Origin: Microterricola viridarii
GTDB lineage: Bacteria > Actinomycetota > Actinomycetes > Actinomycetales > Microbacteriaceae
Assembly (NCBI RefSeq): GCF_001542775.1
Contig: NZ_CP014145.1
Span: 1,178,001 to 1,242,000, forward strand
DNA: 64,000 nt
Direction: 5' to 3'
The position numbers and the translations under genes were made by a program. This document shows positions 1 through 8,678 of the stretch, in pieces; within the stretch, counting starts at the first letter, position 1; every line of letters starts with the position of its first letter. The notes beneath the pieces were generated by a model. That model saw nothing but the letters and a program-made list of their open reading frames with translations, was not told the DNA's origin and did not search any database.

Positions 1-43
1 TCCCTCACCGGTCAAACCCACCGACAGAGGATTCAGCCTCTAA
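1..43 (+). CDS. gltD: Probable 3' end of glutamate synthase small subunit (partial)
   Basis: Reading from base 2, an open frame runs to a TAA at 41-43 and encodes a tail ending PSPVKPTDRGFSL. Actinobacterial GltD proteins commonly end with a similar proline-rich tail containing a PTDR core, which is the only basis for the call. The position just upstream of pyk is consistent with that neighbourhood in this family. Only 13 residues are visible, so this is a tentative partial gene. Confidence 0.5.
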   Translation, partial: PSPVKPTDRGFSL

Positions 44-130
44 AGCTTCTCGCGGCAGGGACGGCCATCGCCGCCGCCGCGACAAGAACCCATCCTGAGC
101 CCATCCGGGCACAAAGTACGGAGTACATAA

Positions 131-1588
131 ATGAGACGCGCGAAAATCGTCGCAACCCTCGGGCCGGCAACATCGAGCTATGAGCAGATCCGAGCGATCA
201 TCGATGCCGGTGTTGACGTCTGCCGCATGAACCTGAGCCACGGCAGCTATGACGTGCACGAGGGCGTTTACCAGAACGTCCGCAAGGCGGCCAACGACTC
301 CGGTCGTGCCGTTGCCGTGATGGTCGACCTGCAGGGCCCCAAGATCCGCCTCGGCAAGTTCGCCGCCGGCCCGCACGAGCTCGCAGAGGGCGACATCTTC
401 AAGATCACCACCGAGGACATCCTCGGCACCAAGGAGATCTGCGGCACCACATACAAGGGCCTCCCTGGCGATGTGAAGCCGGGCGACTTCCTGCTCATCG
501 ACGATGGCAAGGTGCGCGTCGAGGTCGTCTCGACCGACGGCGTCGTTGTCACCACCAAGACGATCGTTGCCGGCACGGTGTCGAACAACAAGGGCATCAA
601 CCTGCCCGGCGTTGCCGTCAACGTGCCCGCACTGTCGCTGAAGGACGAGGACGACCTGCGTTGGGGCCTCGAGCTCGGCGCCGACCTGATCGCCCTCTCC
701 TTCGTGCGCAACGCCGAGGACATCACCCGCGTGCACGAGATCATGGATGAGGTCGGGCGCCGCGTTCCGGTCATCGCCAAGATCGAGAAGCCGCAGGCCG
801 TCGAGGCGCTCGAGGGCATCGTTGACGCCTTCGACGCCATCATGGTGGCCCGTGGTGACCTGGGCGTCGAGCTGCCTCTGGAGGCCGTGCCGATCGTGCA
901 GAAGCGTGCCGTCGAGCTTGCTCGCCGCATGGCCAAGCCCGTCATCGTCGCCACGCAGATGCTCGAGTCCATGATCTCCAGCCCGGTTCCGACCCGTGCA
1001 GAGACCTCGGATGTCGCCAACGCCGTCCTCGACGGTGCAGACGCTGTCATGCTCTCCGGCGAGACCAGCGTCGGCGAGTACCCGGTCGTCACGGTGCAGA
1101 CCATGGCCCGCATCGTTGACTCCACCGAGGAGCACGGCCTGGAGCGCATCCTGCCGCTCACCGTCAAGCCGCGCACGCAGGGTGGTGCGATCACCCTCGC
1201 CGCAGCCGACGTTGCCGACTTCGTCGACGCGAAGTACCTCGTGGTGTTCACCGAGTCTGGTGACTCGGCCCGCCGCATGTCGCGCATCCGCTCGAGCATC
1301 CCGATGATCGCCCTCACGCCGGAGCCCAGCATCCGGCGCCGCCTGGCGCTGACCTGGGGCATCCAGACCTACCTGGTCGACCGGGTCACCCACACCGACC
1401 AGATGATCGGTCAGGTCGACGACGTGCTTCTCGGCCAGGGCATCGCCCAGGTCGGAGACAAGGTCGTCGTCATCTCCGGTTCCCCTCCCGGAATCGTCGG
1501 CTCGACCAACGACATCCGCGTGCATGTCGTCGGTGACGTCCACAACGAGGCTGCCCCGCGTACAAGCGCAGCTAGCAGCCCCCGTTGA
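131..1588 (+). CDS. pyk: Pyruvate kinase
   Basis: Cytoplasmic enzyme of the last glycolytic step: phosphoenolpyruvate plus ADP to pyruvate plus ATP. The 485-residue product is full length for the family. It starts MRRAKIVATLGPATSS, the usual N-terminus of the catalytic barrel. Visible motifs are MNLSHG near residue 35, the metal and substrate segment IAKIEKPQ near 215, MVARGDLGVELP near 238 and ATQMLESM near 274. The B domain occupies about 70-165 and the C-terminal domain begins near 350. The ATG is preceded by CGGAG about 8 bases upstream. A hairpin directly follows the stop. It is a monocistronic unit between a probable gltD tail and an acyl-CoA ligase. No anomaly was seen. Confidence 0.97.
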   Translation: MRRAKIVATLGPATSSYEQIRAIIDAGVDVCRMNLSHGSYDVHEGVYQNVRKAANDSGRAVAVMVDLQGPKIRLGKFAAGPHELAEGDIFKITTEDILGTKEICGTTYKGLPGDVKPGDFLLIDDGKVRVEVVSTDGVVVTTKTIVAGTVSNNKGINLPGVAVNVPALSLKDEDDLRWGLELGADLIALSFVRNAEDITRVHEIMDEVGRRVPVIAKIEKPQAVEALEGIVDAFDAIMVARGDLGVELPLEAVPIVQKRAVELARRMAKPVIVATQMLESMISSPVPTRAETSDVANAVLDGADAVMLSGETSVGEYPVVTVQTMARIVDSTEEHGLERILPLTVKPRTQGGAITLAAADVADFVDAKYLVVFTESGDSARRMSRIRSSIPMIALTPEPSIRRRLALTWGIQTYLVDRVTHTDQMIGQVDDVLLGQGIAQVGDKVVVISGSPPGIVGSTNDIRVHVVGDVHNEAAPRTSAASSPR

Positions 1589-1589
1589 C

Positions 1590-1620
1590 ACAGGCCCGGT
1601 TCGTACAGAGCCGGGCCTGT
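1590..1620 (+). terminator. Hairpin terminator after pyk
   Basis: A perfect 10-bp inverted repeat, ACAGGCCCGG at 1590-1599 and CCGGGCCTGT at 1611-1620, with an 11-base loop lies directly after the pyk stop. No T-run follows, so termination is inferred from position and stem strength. Confidence 0.6.
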
Positions 1621-1697
1621 GGCGTACCCGGGCGCTGCGGCTGTAGGGTGTGCCCAATGCGGCCGCCAGCGCCGCGGGCCTGTCAAAGGAGACAGCG

Positions 1698-3275
1698 ATG
1701 CCAGCAAGCCTCTTGCCCGATGTGCGTATCCCAGCGGTCAGCATCTACGAATCGGTGTTCGGCGGCCTGAGCGCCGACGAGCTGGGCGCCGTCGCGATCA
1801 TCGACGGAGTCTCCGGCGCCGAGACCACCTTCGGCCAGCTGCGCGGCCAGATCGACGCGCTGGCCGGTGCGCTGGCCGCGCGCGGCGTGATCCTGGGCGA
1901 GATCATCGGGCTGCTCTGCCCGAACGTGCCCGTCTTCGCGACCGCCTTCCACGGCATCCTGCGCGCAGGCGGGGTCGTCACCACGATCAACTCGCTGTAC
2001 ACGGCGGAGGAGATCGAGCGGCAGTTGAAGGACTCGGGGGCGAGCTGGCTGTTCACCGTCTCGCCGTTCCTGGCGACGGCGGAGGCCGCCGCGGCCGGGG
2101 CCGGCATCCCGCCGGACCACGTCGTCGTGCTGGACGGCGCAGAGGGGCACCCGTCGCTTCGCGAGCTGTTGGGCGCGGGGGAGCAGCCGCCCGAGCTGAG
2201 CTTCGACCCGGCCACCCAGATCGCCGTGCTGCCGTACTCCTCCGGCACGACCGGGCGGCCGAAGGGCGTCATGCTCACGCACACCAACCTGGTCGCCAAC
2301 GTCGCCCAGGGCATCGGGGCGATCGGCGTCGAGCGGGGCGAACGCGTGCTCGCCGTGCTGCCGTTCTTCCACATCTACGGGCTCACCGTGCTGCTGAACT
2401 ACGCGCTGACGCTGCGCGCCGTGCTGGTGACCATGCCGCGCTTCGACCTGCCAGAGTTCCTGCGCATCACGAGCGAACACCGCTGCAACTGGCTGTTCAT
2501 CGCGCCCCCGATCGCCGTCGCTCTGGCCAAGCACCCGATCGTCGACAACTACGACCTGTCCAGTGTCAAGGTCGTCTTCTCCGGCGCAGCGCCCCTGGCC
2601 GGCGCCCTCGCCGAGGCCGTCGCCCAACGCCTCGGCTGTACGGTGGCACAGGGCTACGGCATGACGGAGGCGAGCCCGGCCACCCACGTCATCCCGAACG
2701 CCCGCCCCGACATCGACAGGGCCAGCGTCGGGTTGGCGCTGCCGAACACCGAGTCGCGCATCGTCGACCCCGAGACGGGCATCGACGTTGCAGTGCCGGA
2801 TGCCGGCCCCAGCCTGCCGGGGGAGCTGCTGGTGCGCGGCCCGCAGGTGATGGCGGGCTACCTCGGCAACGCGGAGGCGACGGCCGAGACGCTCGACGCC
2901 GACGGCTGGCTGCACACCGGCGACCTCGCCACCGTCGACGCCGACGGCATCTACCGGATCGTGGACCGGCTCAAGGAGCTGATCAAGTACAAGGGTTACC
3001 AAGTGGCGCCCGCCGTGCTGGAGGCCGTGCTGCTGGAGCACCCAGGCATCGCCGACGCCGCGGTCATCGGCGTGTCGGACGAGGACGGGCAGGAGATTCC
3101 GCGCGCCTACGTCGTGCTGCAGCCGGGGGCGAGCCTCGGCGAGGAGGAGGTGGTCGGTTTCGTGGCCGGGCGCGTCGCCCCACACGAAAAGGTGAGGCAA
3201 GTTCGATTCCTTGCCGCGATCCCCAAATCCAGCGCGGGAAAGATCCTCCGCCGCGAGCTGCGGGAGCACCCCTGA
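1698..3275 (+). CDS. Class I adenylate-forming enzyme, 4-coumarate/fatty acyl-CoA ligase type
   Basis: Activates a carboxylic acid as acyl-AMP and transfers it to coenzyme A; the substrate cannot be read from sequence. The 525-residue product has the P-loop-like motif YSSGTTGRPKG near residue 180, YGMTE near 319, the GWLHTGD motif near 402, the hinge segment RLKELIKYKG near 424 and the catalytic lysine motif PKSSAGKILRREL near 509. Order and spacing match the AMP-binding superfamily. The ATG at 1698 is chosen because AAAGGAGA lies at 1685-1692. An in-frame ATG at 1650 would add 16 residues but lacks such a site. It sits alone between pyk and a convergent tRNA gene. The protein resembles 4-coumarate-CoA ligases most in its motifs, but a phenylpropanoid role is not implied. 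Confidence 0.88.
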   Translation: MPASLLPDVRIPAVSIYESVFGGLSADELGAVAIIDGVSGAETTFGQLRGQIDALAGALAARGVILGEIIGLLCPNVPVFATAFHGILRAGGVVTTINSLYTAEEIERQLKDSGASWLFTVSPFLATAEAAAAGAGIPPDHVVVLDGAEGHPSLRELLGAGEQPPELSFDPATQIAVLPYSSGTTGRPKGVMLTHTNLVANVAQGIGAIGVERGERVLAVLPFFHIYGLTVLLNYALTLRAVLVTMPRFDLPEFLRITSEHRCNWLFIAPPIAVALAKHPIVDNYDLSSVKVVFSGAAPLAGALAEAVAQRLGCTVAQGYGMTEASPATHVIPNARPDIDRASVGLALPNTESRIVDPETGIDVAVPDAGPSLPGELLVRGPQVMAGYLGNAEATAETLDADGWLHTGDLATVDADGIYRIVDRLKELIKYKGYQVAPAVLEAVLLEHPGIADAAVIGVSDEDGQEIPRAYVVLQPGASLGEEEVVGFVAGRVAPHEKVRQVRFLAAIPKSSAGKILRRELREHP

Positions 3276-3319
3276 TGGCCGCGAATATCGAAGCCGATCA
3301 GGGGTTTCAAGCTAGTTTG

Positions 3320-3400
3320 TGCCGGTGGTGGGACTCGAACCCACACGTCTCTCGACAAAGCATTTTGAGTGCTCCGCGTCTGCCATTCCGCCACACCGGC
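3320..3400 (-). tRNA. tRNA-Leu (anticodon CAA)
   Basis: On the minus strand 81 bases fold as a class II tRNA: acceptor stem GCCGGTG with CACCGGC plus discriminator A, D-stem GCG with CGC, anticodon stem GAGCA with TGCTT around loop CTCAAAA, a 13-base variable arm, and T-arm GTGGG-TTCGAGT-CCCAC. Loop positions 34-36 read CAA, which decodes the leucine codon UUG. The 3' CCA is not encoded, since the next bases read CAA. A TATTCT -10-like element at 3417-3422 (minus strand) is its likely promoter. Confidence 0.96.
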
Positions 3401-3416
3401 GCACAAGACCTCGATC

Positions 3417-3422
3417 AGAATA
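3417..3422 (-). promoter_or_regulatory. -10 element of tRNA-Leu
   Basis: TATTCT on the minus strand lies 16 bases before the mature 5' end of tRNA-Leu. No clear -35 is visible. It is three bases from the opposing -10 of the ANTAR gene. Confidence 0.5.
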
Positions 3423-3425
3423 CCG

Positions 3426-3431
3426 TAGGCT
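3426..3431 (+). promoter_or_regulatory. -10 element, leaderless promoter of the ANTAR regulator
   Basis: TAGGCT ends 7 bases before the GTG start codon, so transcription should begin at or next to the G of the start codon. There is no Shine-Dalgarno sequence. Confidence 0.6.
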
Positions 3432-3438
3432 TGACGCT

Positions 3439-4044
3439 GTGACTGACACAGACATCACCCCAGCCCCACCGCGCCGCGTCGTCGTCGCAGAAGATGAGTC
3501 TCTGATTCGTCTCGACATCGTTGAGATCCTGCGTGACGCCGGATTCGAGGTCGTCGGTGAGGCCGGTGACGGTGAGACCGCGGTCGCACTCGCCACCGAG
3601 CTGCGCCCCGACCTCGTCATCATGGACGTCAAGATGCCCCAGCTGGACGGAATCTCTGCCGCCGAGCGCCTGAGCAAGGGCCACATCGCGCCCGTCGTCC
3701 TCCTCACGGCCTTCAGCCAGAAGGAGCTCGTCGAGCGGGCGACCGAGGCCGGCGCGCTGGCCTACGTGGTCAAGCCGTTCACGCCGAACGACCTGCTGCC
3801 GGCCATTGAGATCGCCCTGGCCCGCTACGCACAGATCATCGCCCTCGAGGCCGAGGTCTCCGACCTCGTCGAGCGCTTCGAGACCCGCAAGCTCGTCGAC
3901 CGGGCCAAGGGCCTGCTCAACGAGAAGATGGGCCTCACCGAGCCCGAGGCGTTCCGCTGGATCCAGAAGGCCTCCATGGACCGCCGTCTGACCATGCACG
4001 ACGTCGCCCAGGCGATCATCGAGCAGCTCAGCGCCAAGAAGTAG
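3439..4044 (+). CDS. ANTAR domain response regulator
   Basis: Two-component response regulator whose output domain binds RNA and acts by transcription antitermination (family knowledge). The 201-residue product has a receiver domain at about 13-125 with acidic pocket AEDES near 17, phospho-acceptor Asp63 in the sequence VIMDVKMP, a switch threonine in LLTAF and Lys112 in YVVKPF. A short coiled linker leads into the ANTAR three-helix domain at about 140-200, with the conserved AKGLLNEKMGL and ASMDRRLTMHDVA segments. The GTG at 3439 is chosen because it is the first start after TAGGCT and keeps the receiver domain intact; upstream in-frame starts fall inside the tRNA gene. No partner kinase is adjacent. 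Confidence 0.93.
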   Translation: MTDTDITPAPPRRVVVAEDESLIRLDIVEILRDAGFEVVGEAGDGETAVALATELRPDLVIMDVKMPQLDGISAAERLSKGHIAPVVLLTAFSQKELVERATEAGALAYVVKPFTPNDLLPAIEIALARYAQIIALEAEVSDLVERFETRKLVDRAKGLLNEKMGLTEPEAFRWIQKASMDRRLTMHDVAQAIIEQLSAKK

Positions 4045-4069
4045 CTCCACCAGCAACACCGACACTCTT

Positions 4070-4102
4070 CGAAGAGCGGATGCCACCGGCATCCGCTCTT
4101 CG
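4070..4102. terminator. Bidirectional terminator between ANTAR regulator and thioesterase
   Basis: A perfect 15-bp stem (5' arm 4070-4084, 3' arm 4088-4102) with loop ACC lies between two convergent genes. It is followed by CGTTT on the plus strand. Confidence 0.8.
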
Positions 4103-4116
4103 CGTTTAACCGGCGC

Positions 4117-4545
4117 TTACGCCTGCTTCGGCGTCATGTCCTTGATCAAGTTCGTGATGCGGATGGTGCAGCAGCGCCGACCCTGCTCGTCGCTGATGGC
4201 GATCTCGTGCGTGGTCAGCGTGCGGCCCAGGTGGATCGGGGTGCAGACGCCTGTCACGAAGCCCTCGGTCGCCGAGCGGGTGTGCGTGGCGTTGATCTCG
4301 ATGCCGACGGCCAGCTTGCCGGGGCCCGCATAGAGGTTGGCCGCCATCGAGCCGAGCGACTCGCCGAGCACCACGTTCGCGCCGCCGTGCAGCAGCATCG
4401 CGGGCTGCGTGTTGCCCAGGACGGGCATGCGGGCGACGGAGCGCTCAATCGTGAACTCGAGGAACTCGATGCCCATCTTCTCGGCGAGGGCGCCGATTCC
4501 GCGCTGGACGACCCAATCGAGGGCGTCTGTGTTCGTCTCGCTCAT
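4117..4545 (-). CDS. Hotdog-fold thioesterase (PaaI/YbdB type)
   Basis: Small acyl-CoA thioesterase of the hotdog superfamily; the physiological acyl group is unknown. The 142-residue product is the usual single-domain length. Diagnostic segments are MLLHGGANVVLGESLGSMAA, where the catalytic acid and the helix start lie, followed by VGIEINATHTRSA and a VTGVCTPIHLGRT strand. The ATG at 4545 is chosen because AAAGG lies 5 bases upstream on the minus strand; a GTG at 4551 would overlap that ribosome-binding site. The gene is convergent with the ANTAR regulator and divergent from polA, with about 70 bases to the polA start. The neighbouring acyl-CoA ligase could be metabolically related, but that is only inference. 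Confidence 0.88.
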   Translation of the reverse strand: MSETNTDALDWVVQRGIGALAEKMGIEFLEFTIERSVARMPVLGNTQPAMLLHGGANVVLGESLGSMAANLYAGPGKLAVGIEINATHTRSATEGFVTGVCTPIHLGRTLTTHEIAISDEQGRRCCTIRITNLIKDMTPKQA

Positions 4546-4603
4546 GCTCACCTTTGAAATCAGTCAGACGAATACCAACCCTCGCCATGTCGGCGGCGGC
4601 TTG

Positions 4604-4609
4604 TAGGCT
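4604..4609 (+). promoter_or_regulatory. -10 element, leaderless promoter of polA
   Basis: TAGGCT ends 6 bases before the GTG at 4616. This spacing supports 4616 as both transcription and translation start, in preference to the GTG at 4610. Confidence 0.6.
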
Positions 4610-4615
4610 GTGTCT

Positions 4616-7297
4616 GTGTCGGATTCAGAAAAGCCTACCCTTCTCATCATCGACGGCCACTCGCTGGCGTTCCGGGCGTTCTACGCCCTGCCGGTCGACA
4701 GTTTCCAGACCAGGGACGGGCAGCACACCAATGCCATCCATGGCTTCATCTCGATGCTGCTCAACCTGCTGAAGAACGAGAAGCCGACGCACATCGCCGT
4801 CGCCTTCGACATCTCCCGCTTCTCCTTCCGCACCCGCGAGTACCCCGAGTACAAGGGCACCCGCGGCGAGACGCCGTCGGAGTTCATCGGGCAGATCCCG
4901 CTGCTGCAGGAGGCCCTGGCCGCGATGAACATCGTGACCATCACCAAGGAGGATTTCGAGGCCGACGACATCCTCGCCACCCTCTCCGTGCGTGGCACGG
5001 AGGCCGGCTACCGGGTGCTCGTCGTCTCGGGCGACCGCGACAGCATCCAGCTGGTCAACGACAACGTCACGCTGCTCTACCCGAACACGCAAGGCGTCTC
5101 CCAACTCAAGCGCTACGACCCGGCCGCCGTCGAGGAGCGCTACGGCATCCGCCCGGAGCAGTACCCGGATGTCGCCGCCCTCGTCGGCGAGACCAGCGAC
5201 AACCTGATCGGCATCAGCAAGGTCGGCGAGAAGACCGCCGTCAAGTGGCTCGGCCTCTACGGCAGCCTCGACGGCATCCTCGAGCACGCCGATGAGATCA
5301 AGGGCGTCGTCGGCAACAACCTGCGCGAGCAGAAAGAGAACGCCATCCGCAACCGGCGGTTGAACCGCCTGGTCACCGACCTTGAGCTGCCCGTCGCGGT
5401 GCCCGAGCTGGAGCGCGGCCCGATCGACGAGCAGGCGGTGCGCGACATCTTCGCCCGCCTCGAGTTCCGCAGCCTGCTCGACCGGGTGCTCAAGCAGGAG
5501 CTCACCGAGGGCGCAGAGAGCGCAGCCCCCGGCGAGAGCGCGGATGCCGCGGCGGCCGAGATCCCGCAGACCCCGACCGCGCAGACGCTGCTCGACGAGG
5601 AGCTGCGCGGCTGGCTGAACCGCGTCACCGCCACCCACCCGGCCGGCCTCGGTCTGAGCGTCGAGGTGTTGGACGGCAAGGCCATCGGCTTTGGCATCGC
5701 CAGCGACACCGAGACGGTGAGCCTGCCCTGGATCCCCGGCCGCAGTGACTACGCGCCGTTCGAGGAATGGCTGGCCAGCGACGCCCCCAAGATCATGTGC
5801 AACGCGAAGGGGCAGCTGAAGGCCATCCGCCGCGCGGAGCTCGCCTTCAGCGGCCTCGCCACCGACGCCCTCGTCGCCGGCTGGCTGCTGCGCCCGGGTG
5901 GGCAGGAGAAGACCCTCGTCGACCTGGTGGCCCGCTACCTCGAAGAGACGCTCCCGCAGCCCGACGTCAACCAGCTGGTGCCCGACGACTCCGCACCCTC
6001 CGGTGCCCCCGTCGACGCCTGGTACACACTGTGGGTCACCCCGCGCATCGTCGAGCAGCTCGACGAGGGCTCCCGCAGCGTGCTCAACGACATCGAGATG
6101 CCGACCCTGTCCGTGCTGGTCGAGATGGAGCTGCGCGGTGTGGCCGTCAGTCACGACGAGCTCGCCGCCCTCTCCACGGAGCTCGGAGAGACGGCCGCCG
6201 GGATCGCCGCGCAGGCATTCGCCGAGATCGGCCGCGAGGTGAACCTCGGTTCGCCCAAGCAGCTGCAGGAGGTGCTCTTCGACCAGCTCGGCATGCCGAA
6301 GACGCGGGCCACCAAGACCGGCTTCTCCACGGATGCCGGCGCGCTGGCCGACCTGCAGCAGAGCAACCCGCACCCCTTCCTCGGCCTGCTGCTGGAGCAC
6401 CGCGACGCGACCAAGCTGCGCCAGATCGTCGAGACGCTCGACAAGGCCATCGACACCACCGGTCGCATCCACACCAACTACGTGCAGGTCGGCACCGCGA
6501 CGGGGCGCATCGCCTCCACCGACCCGAACCTGCAGAACATCCCGGTGCGCACCGAAGACGGCCGCCGCATCCGCGCCGCCTTCCACGTCGGCGACGGCTA
6601 CGAGACCCTGCTCACCGCCGACTACTCGCAGATCGAAATGCGCATCATGGCGCACCTGTCAGAGGACGCCGGGCTGATTGAGGCGTTCAATGCCGGCGAG
6701 GACCTGCACCGGTTCGTCGGCTCGCGCATCTTCGGCGTCGACCCGGCAGAGGTGACGCCCTCGATGCGCAACAAGGTCAAGGCCATGTCCTATGGGCTCG
6801 CCTACGGTCTCAGCGCCTTCGGCCTGTCCAAGCAGCTGCGCATCGACACCGGCGAGGCCAAGCAGCTGATGACCGACTACTTCAGCCGCTTCGGCGCCGT
6901 GCGCGACTACCTGCGCCACGTCGTCGAGCAGGCCAAGGTCGACGGCTACACCACGACCCTGTTCGGCCGGCGCCGGCCGTTCCCCGACCTCGCCAGCCCG
7001 AATCGGGTGCACCGCGAGGCCGCCGAGCGCCAGGCGCTGAACTCGCCCATCCAGGGCTCAGCCGCCGACATCATGAAGCGCGCCATGATCACGATCGAGA
7101 ACGACATCGCCGCACAGGACCTGCGCAGCCGCATGCTGCTGCAGGTGCACGATGAGTTGATCTTCGAGGTGGCGCCCGGCGAGGCCGACGCGCTCGAGGC
7201 CATCGTCCGCGGTGGCATGGGCGGAGCGGCCGACCTTCTCGTGCCGCTGGACGTCCAGCTCGGGCACGGAACCAACTGGGACAGCGCGGCACACTAG
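4616..7297 (+). CDS. polA: DNA polymerase I
   Basis: Fills gaps in lagging-strand synthesis and repair. The 893-residue protein has an N-terminal 5'-3' exonuclease (about 5-290, with DGHSLAFRAFYALP, a DFEADD metal motif and the helix-hairpin segment after VGEKTA), a central region in the position of the 3'-5' exonuclease (about 320-480), and a C-terminal polymerase domain. Polymerase motif A is DYSQIEMR near 669, the O-helix is RNKVKAMSYGLAYG near 718 and motif C is QVHDELIFE near 843. The central domain lacks a recognisable DEDD set, as is usual for actinobacterial PolA, so proofreading is probably absent. The start at 4616 follows the TAGGCT element by 6 bases. Confidence 0.97.
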   Translation: MSDSEKPTLLIIDGHSLAFRAFYALPVDSFQTRDGQHTNAIHGFISMLLNLLKNEKPTHIAVAFDISRFSFRTREYPEYKGTRGETPSEFIGQIPLLQEALAAMNIVTITKEDFEADDILATLSVRGTEAGYRVLVVSGDRDSIQLVNDNVTLLYPNTQGVSQLKRYDPAAVEERYGIRPEQYPDVAALVGETSDNLIGISKVGEKTAVKWLGLYGSLDGILEHADEIKGVVGNNLREQKENAIRNRRLNRLVTDLELPVAVPELERGPIDEQAVRDIFARLEFRSLLDRVLKQELTEGAESAAPGESADAAAAEIPQTPTAQTLLDEELRGWLNRVTATHPAGLGLSVEVLDGKAIGFGIASDTETVSLPWIPGRSDYAPFEEWLASDAPKIMCNAKGQLKAIRRAELAFSGLATDALVAGWLLRPGGQEKTLVDLVARYLEETLPQPDVNQLVPDDSAPSGAPVDAWYTLWVTPRIVEQLDEGSRSVLNDIEMPTLSVLVEMELRGVAVSHDELAALSTELGETAAGIAAQAFAEIGREVNLGSPKQLQEVLFDQLGMPKTRATKTGFSTDAGALADLQQSNPHPFLGLLLEHRDATKLRQIVETLDKAIDTTGRIHTNYVQVGTATGRIASTDPNLQNIPVRTEDGRRIRAAFHVGDGYETLLTADYSQIEMRIMAHLSEDAGLIEAFNAGEDLHRFVGSRIFGVDPAEVTPSMRNKVKAMSYGLAYGLSAFGLSKQLRIDTGEAKQLMTDYFSRFGAVRDYLRHVVEQAKVDGYTTTLFGRRRPFPDLASPNRVHREAAERQALNSPIQGSAADIMKRAMITIENDIAAQDLRSRMLLQVHDELIFEVAPGEADALEAIVRGGMGGAADLLVPLDVQLGHGTNWDSAAH

Positions 7298-7315
7298 GCG
7301 CGACGCTGGTCGGAG

Positions 7316-8566
7316 TCAGGCGGCCGGCAGCCAGGTTCGCGCGGCCGCCACCAGCGCAGTGACCCCGATCGTCAGTGTCGGCTCGATCACCGGGGCATAG
7401 TGCGGGGAGTGGTTCGACGGCACGGTGAGCAGGGCCGGGTCGGTCATGTCACCCGTGGTGAACAGGGACGGGTCGCTTCCGCCGAGCAGCCAGTAGGCCA
7501 GGGGTGCGCCGCAACTCGTCGCCAGCACACCGACATCCTCGCTGCCAGAGCCCGCTCCGGGGTCCAAGACGTTCTCCGCCCCCAACCAATCGCTGAACAC
7601 GCCGAGGGTCTTGCCGAGCGCCTCCGCGTCATTGACCACAATGGGAAACCGCTCGATCTCTGTAATCGTCGGCTGCTCCGGAGAGCCCGCCGTCGCGGCC
7701 TCGCCGGACACGATGCGGGAGACCCCGCTCAGAATGCGCTCGCGCACGCGGGCGTCGTAGCTGCGGATGTTCAACTGCAACTCGGCCTCGCCGGGGATGA
7801 CGTTGGCGGCATCACCGGCATGGATCGAGCCGACGGTGAGAACCGCGGTGGCCGTGCTCGGGATCTCTCGCGAGATGATGGTCTGCAGTCGCAACACCGT
7901 CTCGGCCGCCAGCACCACCGGGTCGATGGATGCCTCGGGCATCGAGCCGTGGGCGCCTTTGCCAATCAGGCGAACGCGCAGCGAATCCGACGCCGCGTAC
8001 GATGGCCCGGCATGGCCGGCGATCTTGCCGGCCGGCAGCGGCGCCACATGCTGGCCGAGCACCACATCCGGGGTGGGGAAACGATCGAACAGACCGTCGT
8101 CAACCATCGCCTGGGCGCCCGCCCCCAACTCCTCCGCCGGCTGGAACACCAGCATCAGCGTTCCCGCCCAGCTCGCGCGGTCGGCGGAGAGCATCTCCGC
8201 CGCGCCCAGCAGGCAGCTGGTGTGCAGGTCGTGACCGCAGGCGTGGTCCACGGGGACGAGCTTGCCGTTGTCGTCGGTGGCCGTGACGGTGCTCGCGTAG
8301 GGGAGCCCGGTGTCCTCCTTGACGGGCAGGGCATCCATGTCGGCTCGCAGCAGCGCGGTCGGCCCGTCGCCGTTCCGGAGAACAGCGACCACACCTGTCT
8401 TGCCGACGCCGGTCGTCACCTCGTAGCCCAGCTCCGACAAGCGGTTCGCCACGATGCTCGAGGTGCGAGTCTCCTGGAACCCGAGCTCTGGGTGACTGTG
8501 CAGATCCCGGTAGAGATCTGCGAGACCTGGGTTGACGGTGACAGCTTCGAACACTTCTGGGCACAT
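7316..8566 (-). CDS. M20D family amidohydrolase
   Basis: Two-metal peptidase-family hydrolase that cleaves N-acyl amino acids or related amides. The 416-residue product has HSHPELGFQE near 24, ADMDALPVKE near 75, the metal motif HACGHDLHTS near 107, FQPAEELGAG near 142 and a late metal histidine in SNHSPHYAP near 388. These are the IAA-amino-acid hydrolase/hippurate hydrolase subtype motifs, including the cysteine before GHD. A lid dimerisation domain lies at about 180-295. GAGGAA precedes the ATG on the minus strand. It faces polA tail-to-tail with only 18 bases between the stops, and is divergent from the DUF885 gene. The true substrate is unknown. Confidence 0.9.
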   Translation of the reverse strand: MCPEVFEAVTVNPGLADLYRDLHSHPELGFQETRTSSIVANRLSELGYEVTTGVGKTGVVAVLRNGDGPTALLRADMDALPVKEDTGLPYASTVTATDDNGKLVPVDHACGHDLHTSCLLGAAEMLSADRASWAGTLMLVFQPAEELGAGAQAMVDDGLFDRFPTPDVVLGQHVAPLPAGKIAGHAGPSYAASDSLRVRLIGKGAHGSMPEASIDPVVLAAETVLRLQTIISREIPSTATAVLTVGSIHAGDAANVIPGEAELQLNIRSYDARVRERILSGVSRIVSGEAATAGSPEQPTITEIERFPIVVNDAEALGKTLGVFSDWLGAENVLDPGAGSGSEDVGVLATSCGAPLAYWLLGGSDPSLFTTGDMTDPALLTVPSNHSPHYAPVIEPTLTIGVTALVAAARTWLPAA

Positions 8567-8666
8567 GAGAATTCCTCAGATCGGTTGGTTTCGCGTCACG
8601 CTACGTCAATCGACTCGACCCGTCCAGTGCCCCCGGGTCGTACCGGGGCGGACGCGGCGTCTGTTC

Positions 8667-8672
8667 TAGGCT
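8667..8672 (+). promoter_or_regulatory. -10 element, leaderless promoter of the DUF885 gene
   Basis: TAGGCT followed by 6 bases and the ATG at 8679; no Shine-Dalgarno sequence is present. Confidence 0.6.
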
Positions 8673-8678
8673 GAGCAC

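Noticed and set aside
268-1362. Long antisense open frames opposite pyk, polA, uvrB, uvrA, valS and other genes
   Set aside because: Typical of high-GC coding DNA: they mirror the third-position GC bias of the real gene and encode low-complexity Ala/Arg/Gly/Asp proteins without family motifs.
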